Positions 1 through 10,017 of a stretch of DNA of 64,000 bases are shown piece by piece. How positions within the stretch are numbered: the stretch's first letter is position 1; every line of letters starts with the position of its first letter. Source of the stretch: Qipengyuania sp. HL-TH1 (GTDB lineage: Bacteria; Pseudomonadota; Alphaproteobacteria; Sphingomonadales; Sphingomonadaceae); contig NZ_CP142675.1 of assembly GCF_036365825.1 (NCBI RefSeq), positions 1,178,001 to 1,242,000 of the forward strand, read 5' to 3'. A model generated the notes under the pieces. It worked only from the letters and a program-made list of their open reading frames with translations. It was not told where the DNA came from and made no database searches. A program made the translations under genes and the position numbers.

Positions 1-1996
1 CCTCGATCGACACGGTGACGTCCTCGTCGCCGGGTTCGACCTCGACCGTGATCTTGCCGCGGTAATCGACATCGGCAGTGTGCGCCTTCGCCTCGATCGC
101 CTCATAGGCGTTCTTGAGCGTATTGGTCAGCGCCTGCCCCAATTGATGCCGGTCACACTGGATCCGCACCGGGGGGGCTGCGGTGGTGTGGAAGCGGTAA
201 TCCACGTTCTGATGCGCCACTTCCTGCAGAAACAGCGACTGGCGGATAAGGTCGATCGCATCCTCGGTGCGGAAGGTCGGCTTGGGCAGCCTCGCGAAAC
301 TGGAAAATTCATCGACCATCTTCCGCAGGTCGCCGACCTGCCGCACGATCGTATTGGTAAGCTCGTCGAACAGCTCGCCATCGATTTCGATCTGCTTGCG
401 GTAGCGCCGCTTGAGGCGTTCGGTCGCGAGCTGGATCGGCGTCAGCGGATTCTTGATCTCATGCGCGATCCGCCGCGCCACATCGGACCAGGCGGCCTGG
501 CGCTGGTCGAGCAATTGGCGGGTAATGTCCTCGAAGGTGATCACATGGCCGTCGCTTTCGGGACCGATCTTGACCGCCAGCGTAAGCAGTTCGCCATTGC
601 GACTGTGCGAGATGACCCCTCGCGAGAGACCCGCCCGGACCATCGCACCGATCTGCGGGGCAAGCTCGTCGAGTGTCTCGGGCAGGTGCCCTTCCCCGGT
701 TTCGTTGCCGAGCATCGCCTGCGCTCCGGCGTTCATCAGCAGGACGTTGAGATCGGCATCGACGGAGATAATGCCCGCGCTGACCGATTCCAGCACCGCC
801 TCGATGAAGCTGCGGCGCTCTTCCAGCTCGGTATTGGCTGACAGCAGCGCGTCGGTCTGCTTTTCGAGCTGCGCGGTCATGCGGTTGAAAGCGCGGTTGA
901 GCAGGCCGATTTCATCCGCCCCGGTGCGCCCTTCGACGCGCAGCGCGAAATTGCCCGCCCCCACCTTGTGCGCCGCCGCCACCAGCTCGGTCAGCGGCTC
1001 GACCTGGCGGTCGGCAAAGCGTAGCGCAAACCACACCGCGAGGCCGACCAATGCGAGCGAAACGAAAAACAGCGCTAGATTGAACCGCAGCTGCAGCGCG
1101 CGCGCCCGTTTGGTCAATTCGTCATAGGCGGTCGAGATCGAGCGCGCCGATTGCCAGCTGCGGAACGAGCCTGCTTCCGCATTGCGCGCAGTATAAAGAT
1201 AGATCCCGGCGGCGCGATCGATCGGCGCGACCGCTTCGATCCGCTCGGCGCTGCCGCGCACCGCCACCTGTTCGCCGCTCGACAACCGCTCCAGCGAGTT
1301 CTGCGCGAAGGCGCGCGGATCGCTGGTTTCGTTGAGACCGTAAACCACCGCAGTGCGCATCGAACCATCGGGCATCGCCTGCAGGATGGCGCTCTCGATC
1401 ACATCGCGCGGTTCGGCCTGGTACTGATAGACGAGCGCAAAATTGGGATCGGTCACTTCGACCCGGCCGAGGATGGCGCGCATATCCATCGCCATCGAGA
1501 TCGTCTCATTGCCGAGATCGAGCTGGTTCTCCTCGTAATATCCTTCGGCCAGCTGGTTGGCATTCTCCATCAGCCCGCGCGAATTGTCCGAGAACCAGAA
1601 GTCCACCCCCGACTGGAACAGGAAGGCAGCGAAGCCCGCGACCAGCAGCGTCGGCACCGCCGCGATCAGCGAGAAGAAGAACACCAGCCTGACATGCAGC
1701 CGCGCCGTGCTTCCGGCTGCACGCTTCAGTGCCACGCGCCGGCCGGCCAGCACCAGCAGTGCCATGGCGGGAATAAGCGTGCCGATAAGCAGACCTGCGA
1801 CCTGGCGCGATGGCAGCAATGCACCATCGGGCGGCGCATTGGTGAAGGTGGCCCAGGTGCTGGCCACCATGATCAGGAAAGCAACCGCTGCAGTGACTTC
1901 GATATAGCCAAACAGGTTCTGCCGCCGCGAGGTAACCACGAACCTGCGCCACCAGCGCGGTATCTGCCGCCTTGTTCCTGCTATGCTTGTCGTCAT
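1..1996 (-). CDS. ntrY: Sensor histidine kinase NtrY (3' end beyond the window)
   Basis: Membrane sensor kinase of the NtrY/NtrX nitrogen (and redox) two-component system. About 665 codons are visible from an ATG at 1996; the C-terminus lies beyond base 1. The translation shows hydrophobic N-terminal segments, a periplasmic stretch, a further membrane helix followed by a HAMP region, a PAS-like segment, the H box [12 protein letters not shown] with the phospho-accepting His (near 455-470), and the N box of the ATPase domain (NTLKNAYEAIEA). The sequence is cut inside the ATPase domain, before its glycine-rich G boxes. It follows ntrC after 83 bp, the usual alphaproteobacterial dusB-ntrB-ntrC-ntrY order, so ntrX is expected just outside the window. 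The start is the first ATG of the open frame and has no strong Shine-Dalgarno sequence. Confidence 0.9.
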   Translation of the reverse strand, partial: MTTSIAGTRRQIPRWWRRFVVTSRRQNLFGYIEVTAAVAFLIMVASTWATFTNAPPDGALLPSRQVAGLLIGTLIPAMALLVLAGRRVALKRAAGSTARLHVRLVFFFSLIAAVPTLLVAGFAAFLFQSGVDFWFSDNSRGLMENANQLAEGYYEENQLDLGNETISMAMDMRAILGRVEVTDPNFALVYQYQAEPRDVIESAILQAMPDGSMRTAVVYGLNETSDPRAFAQNSLERLSSGEQVAVRGSAERIEAVAPIDRAAGIYLYTARNAEAGSFRSWQSARSISTAYDELTKRARALQLRFNLALFFVSLALVGLAVWFALRFADRQVEPLTELVAAAHKVGAGNFALRVEGRTGADEIGLLNRAFNRMTAQLEKQTDALLSANTELEERRSFIEAVLESVSAGIISVDADLNVLLMNAGAQAMLGNETGEGHLPETLDELAPQIGAMVRAGLSRGVISHSRNGELLTLAVKIGPESDGHVITFEDITRQLLDQRQAAWSDVARRIAHEIKNPLTPIQLATERLKRRYRKQIEIDGELFDELTNTIVRQVGDLRKMVDEFSSFARLPKPTFRTEDAIDLIRQSLFLQEVAHQNVDYRFHTTAAPPVRIQCDRHQLGQALTNTLKNAYEAIEAKAHTADVDYRGKITVEVEPGDEDVTVSIE

Positions 1997-2079
1997 CGTG
2001 GCGCACATACAACGGGACTGTTGCAAAGTTGCAAGTGCAAATTCGATCAGTTGTGGACGGCAGCGGATGGATGTCGACG

Positions 2080-3492
2080 CTATCGCCTGCGGGTGAAGGT
2101 TTCCGGCGCGATGTCGAGCTCTGAAAGTCGCTTGCGCAGAGTGTTGCGATTGATACCCAGCAGGCGCGCCGCGCGAAGCTGATTGCCCTCGGTCCGTTCG
2201 AGCGCCAATTCGAACAAGGGCTTCTCGAAGGCAGCAAGCGCGGCGTGATAGACCGCGCCATCCGCCGGACGCGCCGTGTCGACCCATGCCTCGACCGCGG
2301 CCTCGAAACCATGCTTGTTGCCATCGTCCGCATCGGTCCGGGCGGTCGGGAGCACGTCTTCAACCGCCGCGCGGTCGATCGTGTCGTCGCGCGCCATCAG
2401 CGCAAGCCGGAACGCCGCATTGCGCAATTCGCGGACATTGCCGCGCCATGCCCGTGCCTTGAGCGCTTCGATCCCATCGGCACTCGCCTGACGAAGCGGA
2501 AGCCCCTCGCCCGCCGCCTGGCCGAGGAAGTGGCGCACCAGGGCGCCGATGTCTTCCGGGCGTTCGCGCAGGGGCGGCAAATGGATCGGGACGACGTTGA
2601 GCCGATAATAGAGGTCTTCGCGAAACCGCCCGTCGGCAATCATGGGGGCGAGGTCGCGATTGGTCGCTGCGACTATGCGCACATCGACGCCGATTTCCTG
2701 CCGCCCGCCAACCCGCCGGATCCGTCCCGACTGGAGCGCGCGCAGCAGGCGCGTCTGCGCTTCGGCGGGCATATCGCCGATCTCGTCGAGAAACAGCGTG
2801 CCGCCATTGGCCTGCTCGAACTTGCCGATCTGCTGACTCACTGCGCCGGTAAACGCGCCGCGCTCGTGCCCAAACAGCTCGCTTTCGAGCAGATCGTGCG
2901 GGATCGCCGCCATGTTGACCGCAACGAAGGGTCCGGTCTTGCGCGAGCCCAACTGGTGGATCGCCTCGGCAACCAGTTCCTTGCCCGTGCCGCTTTCGCC
3001 GGTGATCAGCACGGTGAGATCATTGCGCAGCACGCGGGTGATCATGCGGTAGACGCCCTGCATCGCAGGACTGCGCCCGATCAGCGGCAGCGCGCTGTCC
3101 TCGGCCTCATCCTCACGCTCGCTCGAAGGACGATTGGCGACCGCCTGCGCCACCGCCTGCGTCAGTTCGTCGAGGTCGAACGGCTTGGGGAAATATTCGA
3201 ACGCATCGCTGTCGCTCGCACGCACCGCCGTATCGAGCGTGTTCTGCGCGGACAATACGATGACCGGCATGGCTGGGGCCAGCCTGCGAACGGTGTCGAT
3301 CGATGCCAGTCCGTCGCCATCTTCCAGCATCACGTCGGTGAGCATCACGTCGAAGCGGTTGTCGGCCAGCAAGGCATCGCGCCGCGCTATGCTCTCGCAG
3401 GCGGTAACATCGAAGCCTTCTTCGCGCAGCGCCTCGGTAATCACCGTCGCGATGCCCTTGTCGTCTTCGACCAGAAGAACAGTATGCGCCAT
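2080..3492 (-). CDS. ntrC: Nitrogen regulation response regulator NtrC (sigma-54 activator)
   Basis: Transcription activator that works with sigma-54 RNA polymerase at nitrogen-assimilation promoters after phosphorylation by NtrB. The 470-residue protein has the three NtrC domains. The receiver (1-120) has phospho-acceptor Asp53 in LTDVML and the conserved Lys103 in PKPF. The AAA+ domain has Walker A GESGTGKE at 165-172, the sigma-54 contact loop GAFTGA at 212-217 and Walker B TLFLDEIGD at 232-240. A Fis-type helix-turn-helix lies near 437-465 (GNQLRAARLLGINRNTLRKR). All key residues are present, so it should be fully active. It starts 8 bp after the ntrB stop, so the two are probably co-transcribed. 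Confidence 0.97.
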   Translation of the reverse strand: MAHTVLLVEDDKGIATVITEALREEGFDVTACESIARRDALLADNRFDVMLTDVMLEDGDGLASIDTVRRLAPAMPVIVLSAQNTLDTAVRASDSDAFEYFPKPFDLDELTQAVAQAVANRPSSEREDEAEDSALPLIGRSPAMQGVYRMITRVLRNDLTVLITGESGTGKELVAEAIHQLGSRKTGPFVAVNMAAIPHDLLESELFGHERGAFTGAVSQQIGKFEQANGGTLFLDEIGDMPAEAQTRLLRALQSGRIRRVGGRQEIGVDVRIVAATNRDLAPMIADGRFREDLYYRLNVVPIHLPPLRERPEDIGALVRHFLGQAAGEGLPLRQASADGIEALKARAWRGNVRELRNAAFRLALMARDDTIDRAAVEDVLPTARTDADDGNKHGFEAAVEAWVDTARPADGAVYHAALAAFEKPLFELALERTEGNQLRAARLLGINRNTLRKRLSELDIAPETFTRRR

Positions 3493-3500
3493 CGTTCTCC

Positions 3501-4562
3501 CTAGCCCGCCACCGGCAGGTTGATGCGGAAATGGGTTTCGCCCGCCCGCTCGTCACGCGCATGCGAGACGCGCCCGCCCATATCGCGCAGCAGCTTGCGC
3601 ACGAGCGCGAGCCCAAGGCCCTGCCCATGTGGCTTGCTCGATACGAAGGGTTCGAACACGTGATCACGCAGCGCCGGATCGATCCCCGCACCGCCATCGG
3701 TCACGGTGATCTCGATCGGGAGGCGTGTCGCCTTGCCCAGCCGGATCGTGTTGAACACCAGCCCGCTGACGAACCGCGTCCGCACGCTGACGCGGGGATT
3801 GTCCATGCCCGCGCTCGCGTCGCAGGCGTTGGCGATCAGATTGATCAGCACCTGCTCCAGCGCGCCCTGATCGGCAGCCACGGGGGGCAGCGAGGGATCG
3901 AATTCCTCGACCAGTTCGCAGGGCGCGCTGCGCCCGGTGCGCACCGTGGCCATGGCATTGCGGATCGCCTCGTGCAAATTGCACGGCCCGGTGATCTCCA
4001 CCGGTTTCGCGCCGAGCTGCTGCATCCGGTCAATCAGCTGGGCAATCCGGTCCACTTCGGCGGATATCATCTGCGCCAGCGGCTTGTCCTTGCCCGCGAC
4101 CCGCCGGGCCAGCAGCTGGCTCGCCCCGCGAATGGCCGACAACGGGTTCTTGATTTCGTGGGCGAGAACTGCCGGCGCGCGCAATTCCACGCGCTCGTTT
4201 TCATCCTCGTCATTTGCCGGTTGTCCCGCATCGGAAAGCGTGATCACCCGCCACCCCGCCTCGCCATGCATGGGAGAGCTGCTGATGTTGACGCGCCGGT
4301 CGCCGATGGCGGTCGCAATCGTGACGCCGCGCGCGATAACCTGCGCATCGACGGTCGCCAGCCTTTCGCTCAGGCGTTCGTCGGAAATGCCGATGACGTC
4401 CCAGAAGCGCTTCTCGCACAGCTTGCGTGCGCTGCGGCCAAGCATCTCCTCGGCCGCGTGGTTGGCTTCGACGATATTGTCATCCTCGTCGAGCAGCAGG
4501 ACCGCGAAGATCAGCGCGGCGAGCTGGGCGCGCGCATCGGGTGCGCCGGCGAGTGTGCTCAC
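3501..4562 (-). CDS. ntrB: Nitrogen regulation sensor histidine kinase NtrB
   Basis: Soluble kinase/phosphatase that controls NtrC in response to nitrogen status, normally through PII. The 353-residue protein has an N-terminal PAS domain (about 10-115), the H box [11 protein letters not shown] with His135, the N box [12 protein letters not shown] near 239-250, and G boxes DGGAGID and GQGLGLALV before the C-terminus. There is no transmembrane segment, as expected for NtrB and unlike NtrY. The ATG overlaps the dusB stop by 4 bp, which indicates translational coupling in a dusB-ntrB-ntrC operon. Confidence 0.96.
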   Translation of the reverse strand: MSTLAGAPDARAQLAALIFAVLLLDEDDNIVEANHAAEEMLGRSARKLCEKRFWDVIGISDERLSERLATVDAQVIARGVTIATAIGDRRVNISSSPMHGEAGWRVITLSDAGQPANDEDENERVELRAPAVLAHEIKNPLSAIRGASQLLARRVAGKDKPLAQMISAEVDRIAQLIDRMQQLGAKPVEITGPCNLHEAIRNAMATVRTGRSAPCELVEEFDPSLPPVAADQGALEQVLINLIANACDASAGMDNPRVSVRTRFVSGLVFNTIRLGKATRLPIEITVTDGGAGIDPALRDHVFEPFVSSKPHGQGLGLALVRKLLRDMGGRVSHARDERAGETHFRINLPVAG

Positions 4563-5590
4563 GCGGCGCGGCGCCGCAGGAAGGGTTCGTAGAAGGTTTC
4601 GATTTCCTCGAGCACCTTGCGCGGATCGTCGATGAAGTTGACGAAATTGCGGAACTCGGCGGAGCCGTGCATGCCCTTGGTATACCAGCCCAGATGCTTG
4701 CGCGCGATCTTGGTGCCGACCCCTTCACCATAATGGTCGAGCATCGACTCGTAATGCTCAACCAGCACATCGTATTGCTCGTCGAATGAGGGGGTTTCGA
4801 GCACTTCGCCCGTGCGCCACCAATGCATGATCTGGCCCAGCAGCCACGGTTTGCCGTAAGCCCCGCGCCCGATCATGATCCCGTCGGCACCCGATTGTTC
4901 GAGCGCGGCCGCGGCATCGGCGATCGTGCAGATATCGCCATTGGCAATGACCGGGATCGAGACCGCGTCCTTTACCTTACGGATAAACGCCCAGTCGGCG
5001 TGGCCCTTGTACATCTGGTTGCGCGTGCGGCCGTGGACGGTGATCATCTTGACCCCCAGGTCCTCGGCAATGCGCGCAAGTTCGGGGGCGTTGAGATCGG
5101 CATGATCCCAGCCCATCCGCATCTTGACGGTCACCGGTACGTCAACCGCCTTGACCGTCGCTTCCATCAGCTTCGTTGCCAGCGGCACCTCGCGCATCAG
5201 CGCCGATCCGGCGAGCTGGCCGACGACCTTGCGCACCGGGCAGCCGAAATTGATGTCGATGATCGCCGCGCCATTGTCCTGCTGGAGTTTCGCCGCGTCG
5301 CCCATACTCACCGGGTCGCAGCCGACCAGCTGCATCGACACCGGTTCCTCGATCGCGTCCCAAGCCGCCTTCTGGACGCTCTGGCGCGTTTCGCGGATCG
5401 CCGCTTCGCTGGCGATCATCTCGGTCACGTTGAGGCCCGAGCCATAGCGCCGCACCAGGCGGCGGAACGGGAGGTCGGTCACCCCGGTCATCGGCGCGAG
5501 CACGACCGGCGTGTCGATCGACACGTCACCGACGAGGATCGGCTGCGGCGGAGCCGGAGGAAGGGGATGCAAGGTCATGCCGGAGTTCAT
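4559..5590 (-). CDS. dusB: tRNA-dihydrouridine synthase (DusB/NifR3)
   Basis: FMN- and NADPH-dependent enzyme that reduces uridine to dihydrouridine in the tRNA D-loop. The 343-residue protein has the TIM-barrel start [17 protein letters not shown], the catalytic Cys117 in NFGCPVRKV, the phosphate/FMN-binding HGRTRNQ, and [15 protein letters not shown] near the C-terminus. It is the first gene of the ntr operon, matching nifR3-ntrBC in Rhodobacter, Rhizobium and relatives. A Met at residue 5 is an alternative start. Confidence 0.96.
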   Translation of the reverse strand: MNSGMTLHPLPPAPPQPILVGDVSIDTPVVLAPMTGVTDLPFRRLVRRYGSGLNVTEMIASEAAIRETRQSVQKAAWDAIEEPVSMQLVGCDPVSMGDAAKLQQDNGAAIIDINFGCPVRKVVGQLAGSALMREVPLATKLMEATVKAVDVPVTVKMRMGWDHADLNAPELARIAEDLGVKMITVHGRTRNQMYKGHADWAFIRKVKDAVSIPVIANGDICTIADAAAALEQSGADGIMIGRGAYGKPWLLGQIMHWWRTGEVLETPSFDEQYDVLVEHYESMLDHYGEGVGTKIARKHLGWYTKGMHGSAEFRNFVNFIDDPRKVLEEIETFYEPFLRRRAA

Positions 5591-5660
5591 TGCCTAAATA
5601 TTGGGCAGGCACATAGTGCGTTGCAGCGCAAACGGCAAGCCGCTAGCGCGCTGCTTTCGT

Positions 5661-6803
5661 ATGCAGGATCCAGCTCCCCTCCCCGGCTTCGCCGCGATCG
5701 TGGTCGCGGCCGGTCAGGGCCTGCGCGCAGGACAGCCCTTGCCCAAGCAATTTGCGCGCTGGCGGGGCAAGCCGGTGCTGCGGCACTCGGTCGAAAGCCT
5801 GCTCGCGGCGGGTGCCAGCCCCCTGGTCATCGCAGTGCCCGAGAATGGCGATCAGGCGGCGCATGCGGCGCTGTCGGGGCTCGAGGGATATTGCCTGGTG
5901 CCTGGCGGCGAGACGCGCCAGCAATCGGTTGCCCACGCGCTGCGAGCGGTAGGCGCGGCCGAACGCGTGCTCATCCATGATGCAGCGCGTCCCGACCTCC
6001 CCCGTACCGTTATCGAGCGTCTGCTTGCTGCTCTCGATGACTACGCCGGAGCGATTCCTGTGCTGCCGGTGGTCGACAGCCTGTCGCTCGATACAGGCGG
6101 CATGATGAGAGGGACGGCCCCGCGCGAGCAATTGCGCCGGGTGCAGACCCCGCAGGCGTTTCGCTTCGCGACGATCCTCGCCGCTCACAATGCCTGGCAG
6201 GGCGACGCCCCCGCGGGAGACGATGCTCAGGTCTTGCGCGCGGCCGGCGGCGAGGTCGCGCACGTGACGGGTGACGAACGTCTGGCCAAACTGACTTTCG
6301 CGGAGGATTTCATGACCCGACTGCCACCCGTACGGACCGGGATGGGATACGACGTCCACCGCCTTGCCGTAGGTGAGGAACTCTGGCTCGGCGGTATCCG
6401 CATCGAGCATGACAAGGGGCTGGCGGGGCACAGCGATGCCGATGTCGGCCTGCATGCCATCGTCGATGCCCTGCTTGGAGCGATCGGCAATGGCGACATC
6501 GGTAGCCATTTCCCGCCCAGCGACCCGCAATGGAAGGGTGCCAGCAGCGACCGTTTCCTGACCCATGCCGCGCAGCTCGTTGGCGATGCCGGTTACGCGA
6601 TCGGCAATATCGACCTGACGCTCATCTGCGAGGCACCCAAGATCGGCCCGTACCGTGAAGCCATGCGGACCCGGATCGCCGAACTGCTCGGCGTTGACAT
6701 CCATGCCATATCGGTAAAGGCCACCACCACCGAACGGCTGGGGTTTACCGGACGCGGTGAAGGGATCGCGGCGCAGGCCGTCGCAACGATTATCAGGGAG
6801 TAA
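5661..6803 (+). CDS. ispDF: Bifunctional IspD/IspF enzyme of the MEP isoprenoid pathway
   Basis: Fusion of 2-C-methyl-D-erythritol 4-phosphate cytidylyltransferase (IspD) and 2-C-methyl-D-erythritol 2,4-cyclodiphosphate synthase (IspF). Residues 1-220 are IspD, with the CTP-binding loop AAGQGLRAGQPLPKQF at 16-31. From about 225 the IspF domain shows GYDVHRL (metal ligands Asp231 and His233) and HSDADVGLHAIVDALLGA (ligand His265). The fused form is common in alphaproteobacteria. The frame stays open upstream to 5601, but the ATG at 5661 gives the normal IspD N-terminus. It lies head to head with dusB. Confidence 0.95.
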   Translation: MQDPAPLPGFAAIVVAAGQGLRAGQPLPKQFARWRGKPVLRHSVESLLAAGASPLVIAVPENGDQAAHAALSGLEGYCLVPGGETRQQSVAHALRAVGAAERVLIHDAARPDLPRTVIERLLAALDDYAGAIPVLPVVDSLSLDTGGMMRGTAPREQLRRVQTPQAFRFATILAAHNAWQGDAPAGDDAQVLRAAGGEVAHVTGDERLAKLTFAEDFMTRLPPVRTGMGYDVHRLAVGEELWLGGIRIEHDKGLAGHSDADVGLHAIVDALLGAIGNGDIGSHFPPSDPQWKGASSDRFLTHAAQLVGDAGYAIGNIDLTLICEAPKIGPYREAMRTRIAELLGVDIHAISVKATTTERLGFTGRGEGIAAQAVATIIRE

Positions 6804-6806
6804 CGG

Positions 6807-7355
6807 GTGAGCAAATCGAACTACGGCAAGATCGCTGCAGGAGCAGTGGCGAGTATTGGGCTGCTGCACGCGCAAGCGGCGTTCGCGCAGCAGTGCATCG
6901 CGCCTGAAGACCTAACCGATGCCGGAATTTACGCGGTTCCGGTGATAGCCGAAGGCTTCGCGGCATCCTGCACGCCCTATCTCGAATCGGACGGGTTCTT
7001 CGCGTCCCGCGGCGGGGAGTTCGTCGCGCCCTATGCCGCGATGCAGACCGAAAGCTGGCCCGGAACCCTGCGCGTATTCATGAACTTCGCCACCAGCGGG
7101 CAAGAGGACGGGGCCGCGAGCGAGCGGTCAGAGATGTTCAGGAGCCTGCCGCCCGAAGCGCTGCGTCCCTTCGTGGATGCTTTCCTCGCACAGAAAATCG
7201 GCGAGGAGATCAAACCCGACGATTGCGCGAAGATCGAACGCGCGATGGAATTGCTCGCCCCGCTGCCGCCCAAGAATTTTGGCGGCTTGCTGGCCTTCGT
7301 GCTGGATGTCTCCAAGGTAAGGGATCCGCAGGTATGCGATCCCGACCGGCCATGA
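6807..7355 (+). CDS. Small secreted protein of unknown function with four cysteines
   Basis: I do not recognise the family. The 182-residue product begins with a typical signal peptide: a Lys-containing start, a hydrophobic stretch, then AAFAQQ with likely cleavage after residue 27. The mature chain keeps four cysteines (30, 55, 140, 177), which could form two periplasmic disulfides; it is otherwise acidic with no membrane segment. The GTG start lies 3 bp after the ispDF stop and its stop overlaps the ATG of cinA, so it belongs to the ispDF-cinA transcription unit. No function can be assigned from sequence alone. Confidence 0.8.
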   Translation: MSKSNYGKIAAGAVASIGLLHAQAAFAQQCIAPEDLTDAGIYAVPVIAEGFAASCTPYLESDGFFASRGGEFVAPYAAMQTESWPGTLRVFMNFATSGQEDGAASERSEMFRSLPPEALRPFVDAFLAQKIGEEIKPDDCAKIERAMELLAPLPPKNFGGLLAFVLDVSKVRDPQVCDPDRP

Positions 7356-7852
7356 CCACCGCCCTTCTCCCGCCGGATATCGAAGAACTCGCGCGCACGG
7401 TCGTCGAAGCCAATTCTGCCGCCGGCCGGCAGGTCGCCGTGGCGGAAAGTTGCACCGGTGGCCTGGTCGCCGCGGCCTTGACCGAGATTCCCGGATCGTC
7501 CGCCATGTTCGATCGTGGCTTCGTGACCTATTCCAACGAATCGAAGATGGAAACGCTCGGCGTCCCGCTCGAGATCATCGAAACCTTCGGCGCGGTGTCG
7601 ATCGCTTGTGCCTGGGCGATGGCCAAGGGCGCGCTGGAGAAGAGCAAGGCCGATGTCGCGGTCGCGATCAGCGGCGTTGCCGGACCCGGCGGCGGCACCG
7701 ATCTCAAGCCTGTCGGCACGGTTGTGTTCGCGCGCGTGGTGCGCGGCGCCGAGGGTGAGCCCGAGGGCGAGCTCAAGCTCTTCGAACCGACCTCGCGTGC
7801 GAATATCCGCCGCGCCGCGACGATTTGCGCGCTCGAGCTACTGCTACCCTAG
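7352..7852 (+). CDS. pncC: CinA C-terminal domain protein, nicotinamide-nucleotide amidase (PncC-like)
   Basis: Enzyme that deamidates nicotinamide mononucleotide to nicotinate mononucleotide in pyridine-nucleotide recycling. The 166-residue protein is the single-domain form of CinA, without the N-terminal molybdopterin-binding-like domain. It has AVAESCTGGLVAAALT near 28-43, VTYSNESKMETLGVP, and the glycine-rich ISGVAGPGGGT. The ATG at 7352 overlaps the upstream stop by 4 bp; the longer open frame beginning at 7223 runs through the upstream gene and is not used. Its stop codon interlocks with that of the convergent gene at CTAG 7849-7852. Confidence 0.92.
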   Translation: MTTALLPPDIEELARTVVEANSAAGRQVAVAESCTGGLVAAALTEIPGSSAMFDRGFVTYSNESKMETLGVPLEIIETFGAVSIACAWAMAKGALEKSKADVAVAISGVAGPGGGTDLKPVGTVVFARVVRGAEGEPEGELKLFEPTSRANIRRAATICALELLLP

Positions 7853-8304
7853 AGGTTGGCAGCCGCGTTTTCCCGGCCATAGAGCGCATCGGCGCGGTCT
7901 TCGAAGGCCTGCACCATCTTGCGGAACGCGCGGTCGAAATACTGCCCGGCCAGCGCCTCGAACACGGCGTTGCGAAAGGTGAAATCGACGCAGAAATCGA
8001 TCTCGCACCCGCCGTCTTCGGTGGGCGTGAAGGTCCAGTTGTTGTCGAGATCCTTGAGCGGCCCGTCGACGTAGAACACTTCGAGATGCTCGGGCCGCTG
8101 CTTGACGACGCGTGAGGTAAACTTCTCGCGGATTGCCTTGAACCCGACCAGCATGTCGGCGGTCATTTCGGTTTCGCTGTCGCTGCGCACGCGGGTCGCG
8201 ACGACCCACGGCAGGAACTCGCCATAGCTGCCGACATCAGCGACGAGGTCGAACATCTGCTCCTGGCTGTAGGGCAGCCGCCGTTTCTCACGAATGCCGG
8301 GCAT
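7849..8304 (-). CDS. Coq10/RatA-family START-fold protein
   Basis: Small polyketide-cyclase/START-like lipid-binding protein. Mitochondrial Coq10 of this family binds ubiquinone and supports its use in respiration; E. coli RatA is a homologue with a ribosome-linked name. The 151-residue chain shows the family start (PYSQEQMFDLVADVGSYGEF), a central FxxFRNAVFEALAGQYFDRAF-type helix region split around 108-128, and no signal peptide. It overlaps lipA at the TGATG junction, so it is translated from the lipA transcript. Family assignment is firm; a Coq10-like role in an alphaproteobacterium is inference. Confidence 0.85.
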   Translation of the reverse strand: MPGIREKRRLPYSQEQMFDLVADVGSYGEFLPWVVATRVRSDSETEMTADMLVGFKAIREKFTSRVVKQRPEHLEVFYVDGPLKDLDNNWTFTPTEDGGCEIDFCVDFTFRNAVFEALAGQYFDRAFRKMVQAFEDRADALYGRENAAANL

Positions 8305-9257
8305 CAGGCGCCCTGCTTGGCTAGCTTTGCTTCGCGCGCGGCGCGCATTTCGGCGAAATCGTCACCCGCATGGTAGCTCGACCGGGTGAGCGGGCTCGAG
8401 GCGACCTGCAGGAAGCCCTTGGCGCGGGCGATCGAACCAAAGGCAGCGAACTGCTTCGGCGTGACGAAATCCTCGACCTTGGCATGCTTGGGCGTGGGCT
8501 GGAGATACTGGCCCATGGTGATGAAATCGATGCCCGCACTGCGCATGTCGTCCATCACCTGGTGCACTTCGAGCCGGCCCTCGCCGAGGCCGAGCATGAT
8601 GCCCGACTTGGTGAAGATCAGCGGATTGTTTGCCTTTGCCTCTTCGAGCAGGCGCAGCGAAGCGTAATAGCGCGCACCCGGGCGGATCGTGGGATAGAGC
8701 CGCGGCACGGTCTCGAGATTGTGATTGAACACATCGGGCCCGGCTTCGCAGATCTCGGCGATCGACTCCTTCATCCGTCCCTTGAAGTCGGGCGTGAGGA
8801 TTTCGATCGTCGTGTTGGGCGTCTCGCGGCGCAGCGCGTTGATGACCTTGACGAACTGGCCTGCCCCGCGATCGGGCAGATCGTCGCGGTCGACGCTGGT
8901 GATCACGATATGCTCCAGCCCCATCGCCGCCGCAGCGGTCGCGGTGTGCTCGGGCTCGAGCGGGTCGACCGGCATCGGCATGCCCGTCTTGATGTTGCAG
9001 AACCGGCAGGCGCGCGTGCAGGTATCGCCAAGGATCATCACCGTGGCGTGCTTCTTGGTCCAGCATTCGCCAATGTTCGGACAGGCCGCTTCCTCGCACA
9101 CCGTGTGCAGATTGAGTTCGCGCATCAGCTTGCGCGTTTCCTGATAGCCCTTGCTGACGGGCGCCTTGACCCTGATCCAGTCGGGCTTGCGTTGCATCTT
9201 GGGGCGTTCGCCCTCGGGCTGGGGTGCGGAGGAGAGGTCGTTCATGTCGCCGCCCAT
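8304..9257 (-). CDS. lipA: Lipoyl synthase LipA
   Basis: Radical-SAM enzyme that inserts two sulfurs into protein-bound octanoyl groups to make lipoyl cofactors, needed by the pyruvate dehydrogenase encoded at 18552-21017. The 317-residue protein carries both iron-sulfur motifs: the auxiliary cluster C54-x4-C59-x5-C65 ([12 protein letters not shown]) and the radical-SAM CX3CX2C C80, C84, C87 (CTRACRFC). The C-terminal [11 protein letters not shown] is also conserved. Met5 is an alternative start. The stop overlaps the start of the Coq10-like gene by 1 bp. Confidence 0.97.
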   Translation of the reverse strand: MGGDMNDLSSAPQPEGERPKMQRKPDWIRVKAPVSKGYQETRKLMRELNLHTVCEEAACPNIGECWTKKHATVMILGDTCTRACRFCNIKTGMPMPVDPLEPEHTATAAAAMGLEHIVITSVDRDDLPDRGAGQFVKVINALRRETPNTTIEILTPDFKGRMKESIAEICEAGPDVFNHNLETVPRLYPTIRPGARYYASLRLLEEAKANNPLIFTKSGIMLGLGEGRLEVHQVMDDMRSAGIDFITMGQYLQPTPKHAKVEDFVTPKQFAAFGSIARAKGFLQVASSPLTRSSYHAGDDFAEMRAAREAKLAKQGA

Positions 9258-9342
9258 CTAGGCCCCCTCCCCGCCCACGGCAACCCACCGCCAGTCGCAC
9301 CGGTACTTGCGTCGCACCACGTTTCGGGGCAGCGGAGGGCGC

Positions 9343-9981
9343 ATGAAGACATTTGCCGATATGATCGAAGGATATGGCCGTTTCCGCGAAGGCGACTGGC
9401 AGCGCCAGCACGATCGCTGGGAACAGCTCAAGGGCGGCCAGTCGCCGCAGGTCATGGTCATCGCCTGCTCGGACAGCCGGGTCGATCCGGCGCAGATTTT
9501 CGACGTCGACCCGGGCGAGATATTCGTCGTCCGCAATGTCGCGGCACTGGTCCCGCCGTTCGAAACCACCCCCGGACGTCACGGCGTATCGGCCGCGCTC
9601 GAATTTGCCGTCCAGTTCCTCAAGGTGCGCGAAGTGGTCGTCATGGGCCACGGCATGTGCGGCGGCTGCAAGGCCGCGCTGACACAGGACTTGCATGGCA
9701 ATGAGCTCGGCGAAGGCGGCTTCGTCGCGCATTGGATCGACATGCTCGATACGGTACGCGGCCCGATCGCCGCCACGCAGGGCACCAGCGGACGCGCGGC
9801 AGAGCGCGCGATGGAACTGGCGGCGGTCAAGGTCAGCCTGGAAAACCTGCGCACCTTTCCCTGCGTGCGGGAGAAGGAAGCCGACGGATCGCTCGCCGTG
9901 CGCGGCGCCTATTTCGCGATTTCGGATGGCATCCTTCACCTGCTCGACGAAGCCAGCGGGGAGTTCCTGCCCGCCTCGTGA
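9343..9981 (+). CDS. Beta-class carbonic anhydrase
   Basis: Zinc enzyme interconverting CO2 and bicarbonate in the cytoplasm. In the 212-residue protein Cys42 and the Asp44/Arg46 dyad lie in ACSDSRVDP, and His103 and Cys106 in GHGMCGGC, so the full zinc-binding set is present. The ATG at 9343 is preceded by GGAGG at 9334-9338; an in-frame start at 9307 would add 12 residues not typical of the family. It diverges from lipA across an 85 bp gap and is followed 36 bp later by the NYN protein. Confidence 0.95.
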   Translation: MKTFADMIEGYGRFREGDWQRQHDRWEQLKGGQSPQVMVIACSDSRVDPAQIFDVDPGEIFVVRNVAALVPPFETTPGRHGVSAALEFAVQFLKVREVVVMGHGMCGGCKAALTQDLHGNELGEGGFVAHWIDMLDTVRGPIAATQGTSGRAAERAMELAAVKVSLENLRTFPCVREKEADGSLAVRGAYFAISDGILHLLDEASGEFLPAS

Positions 9982-10017
9982 CTTGCGCCGCGCGGGTCCT
10001 GCGGTCATGGAGCGGGC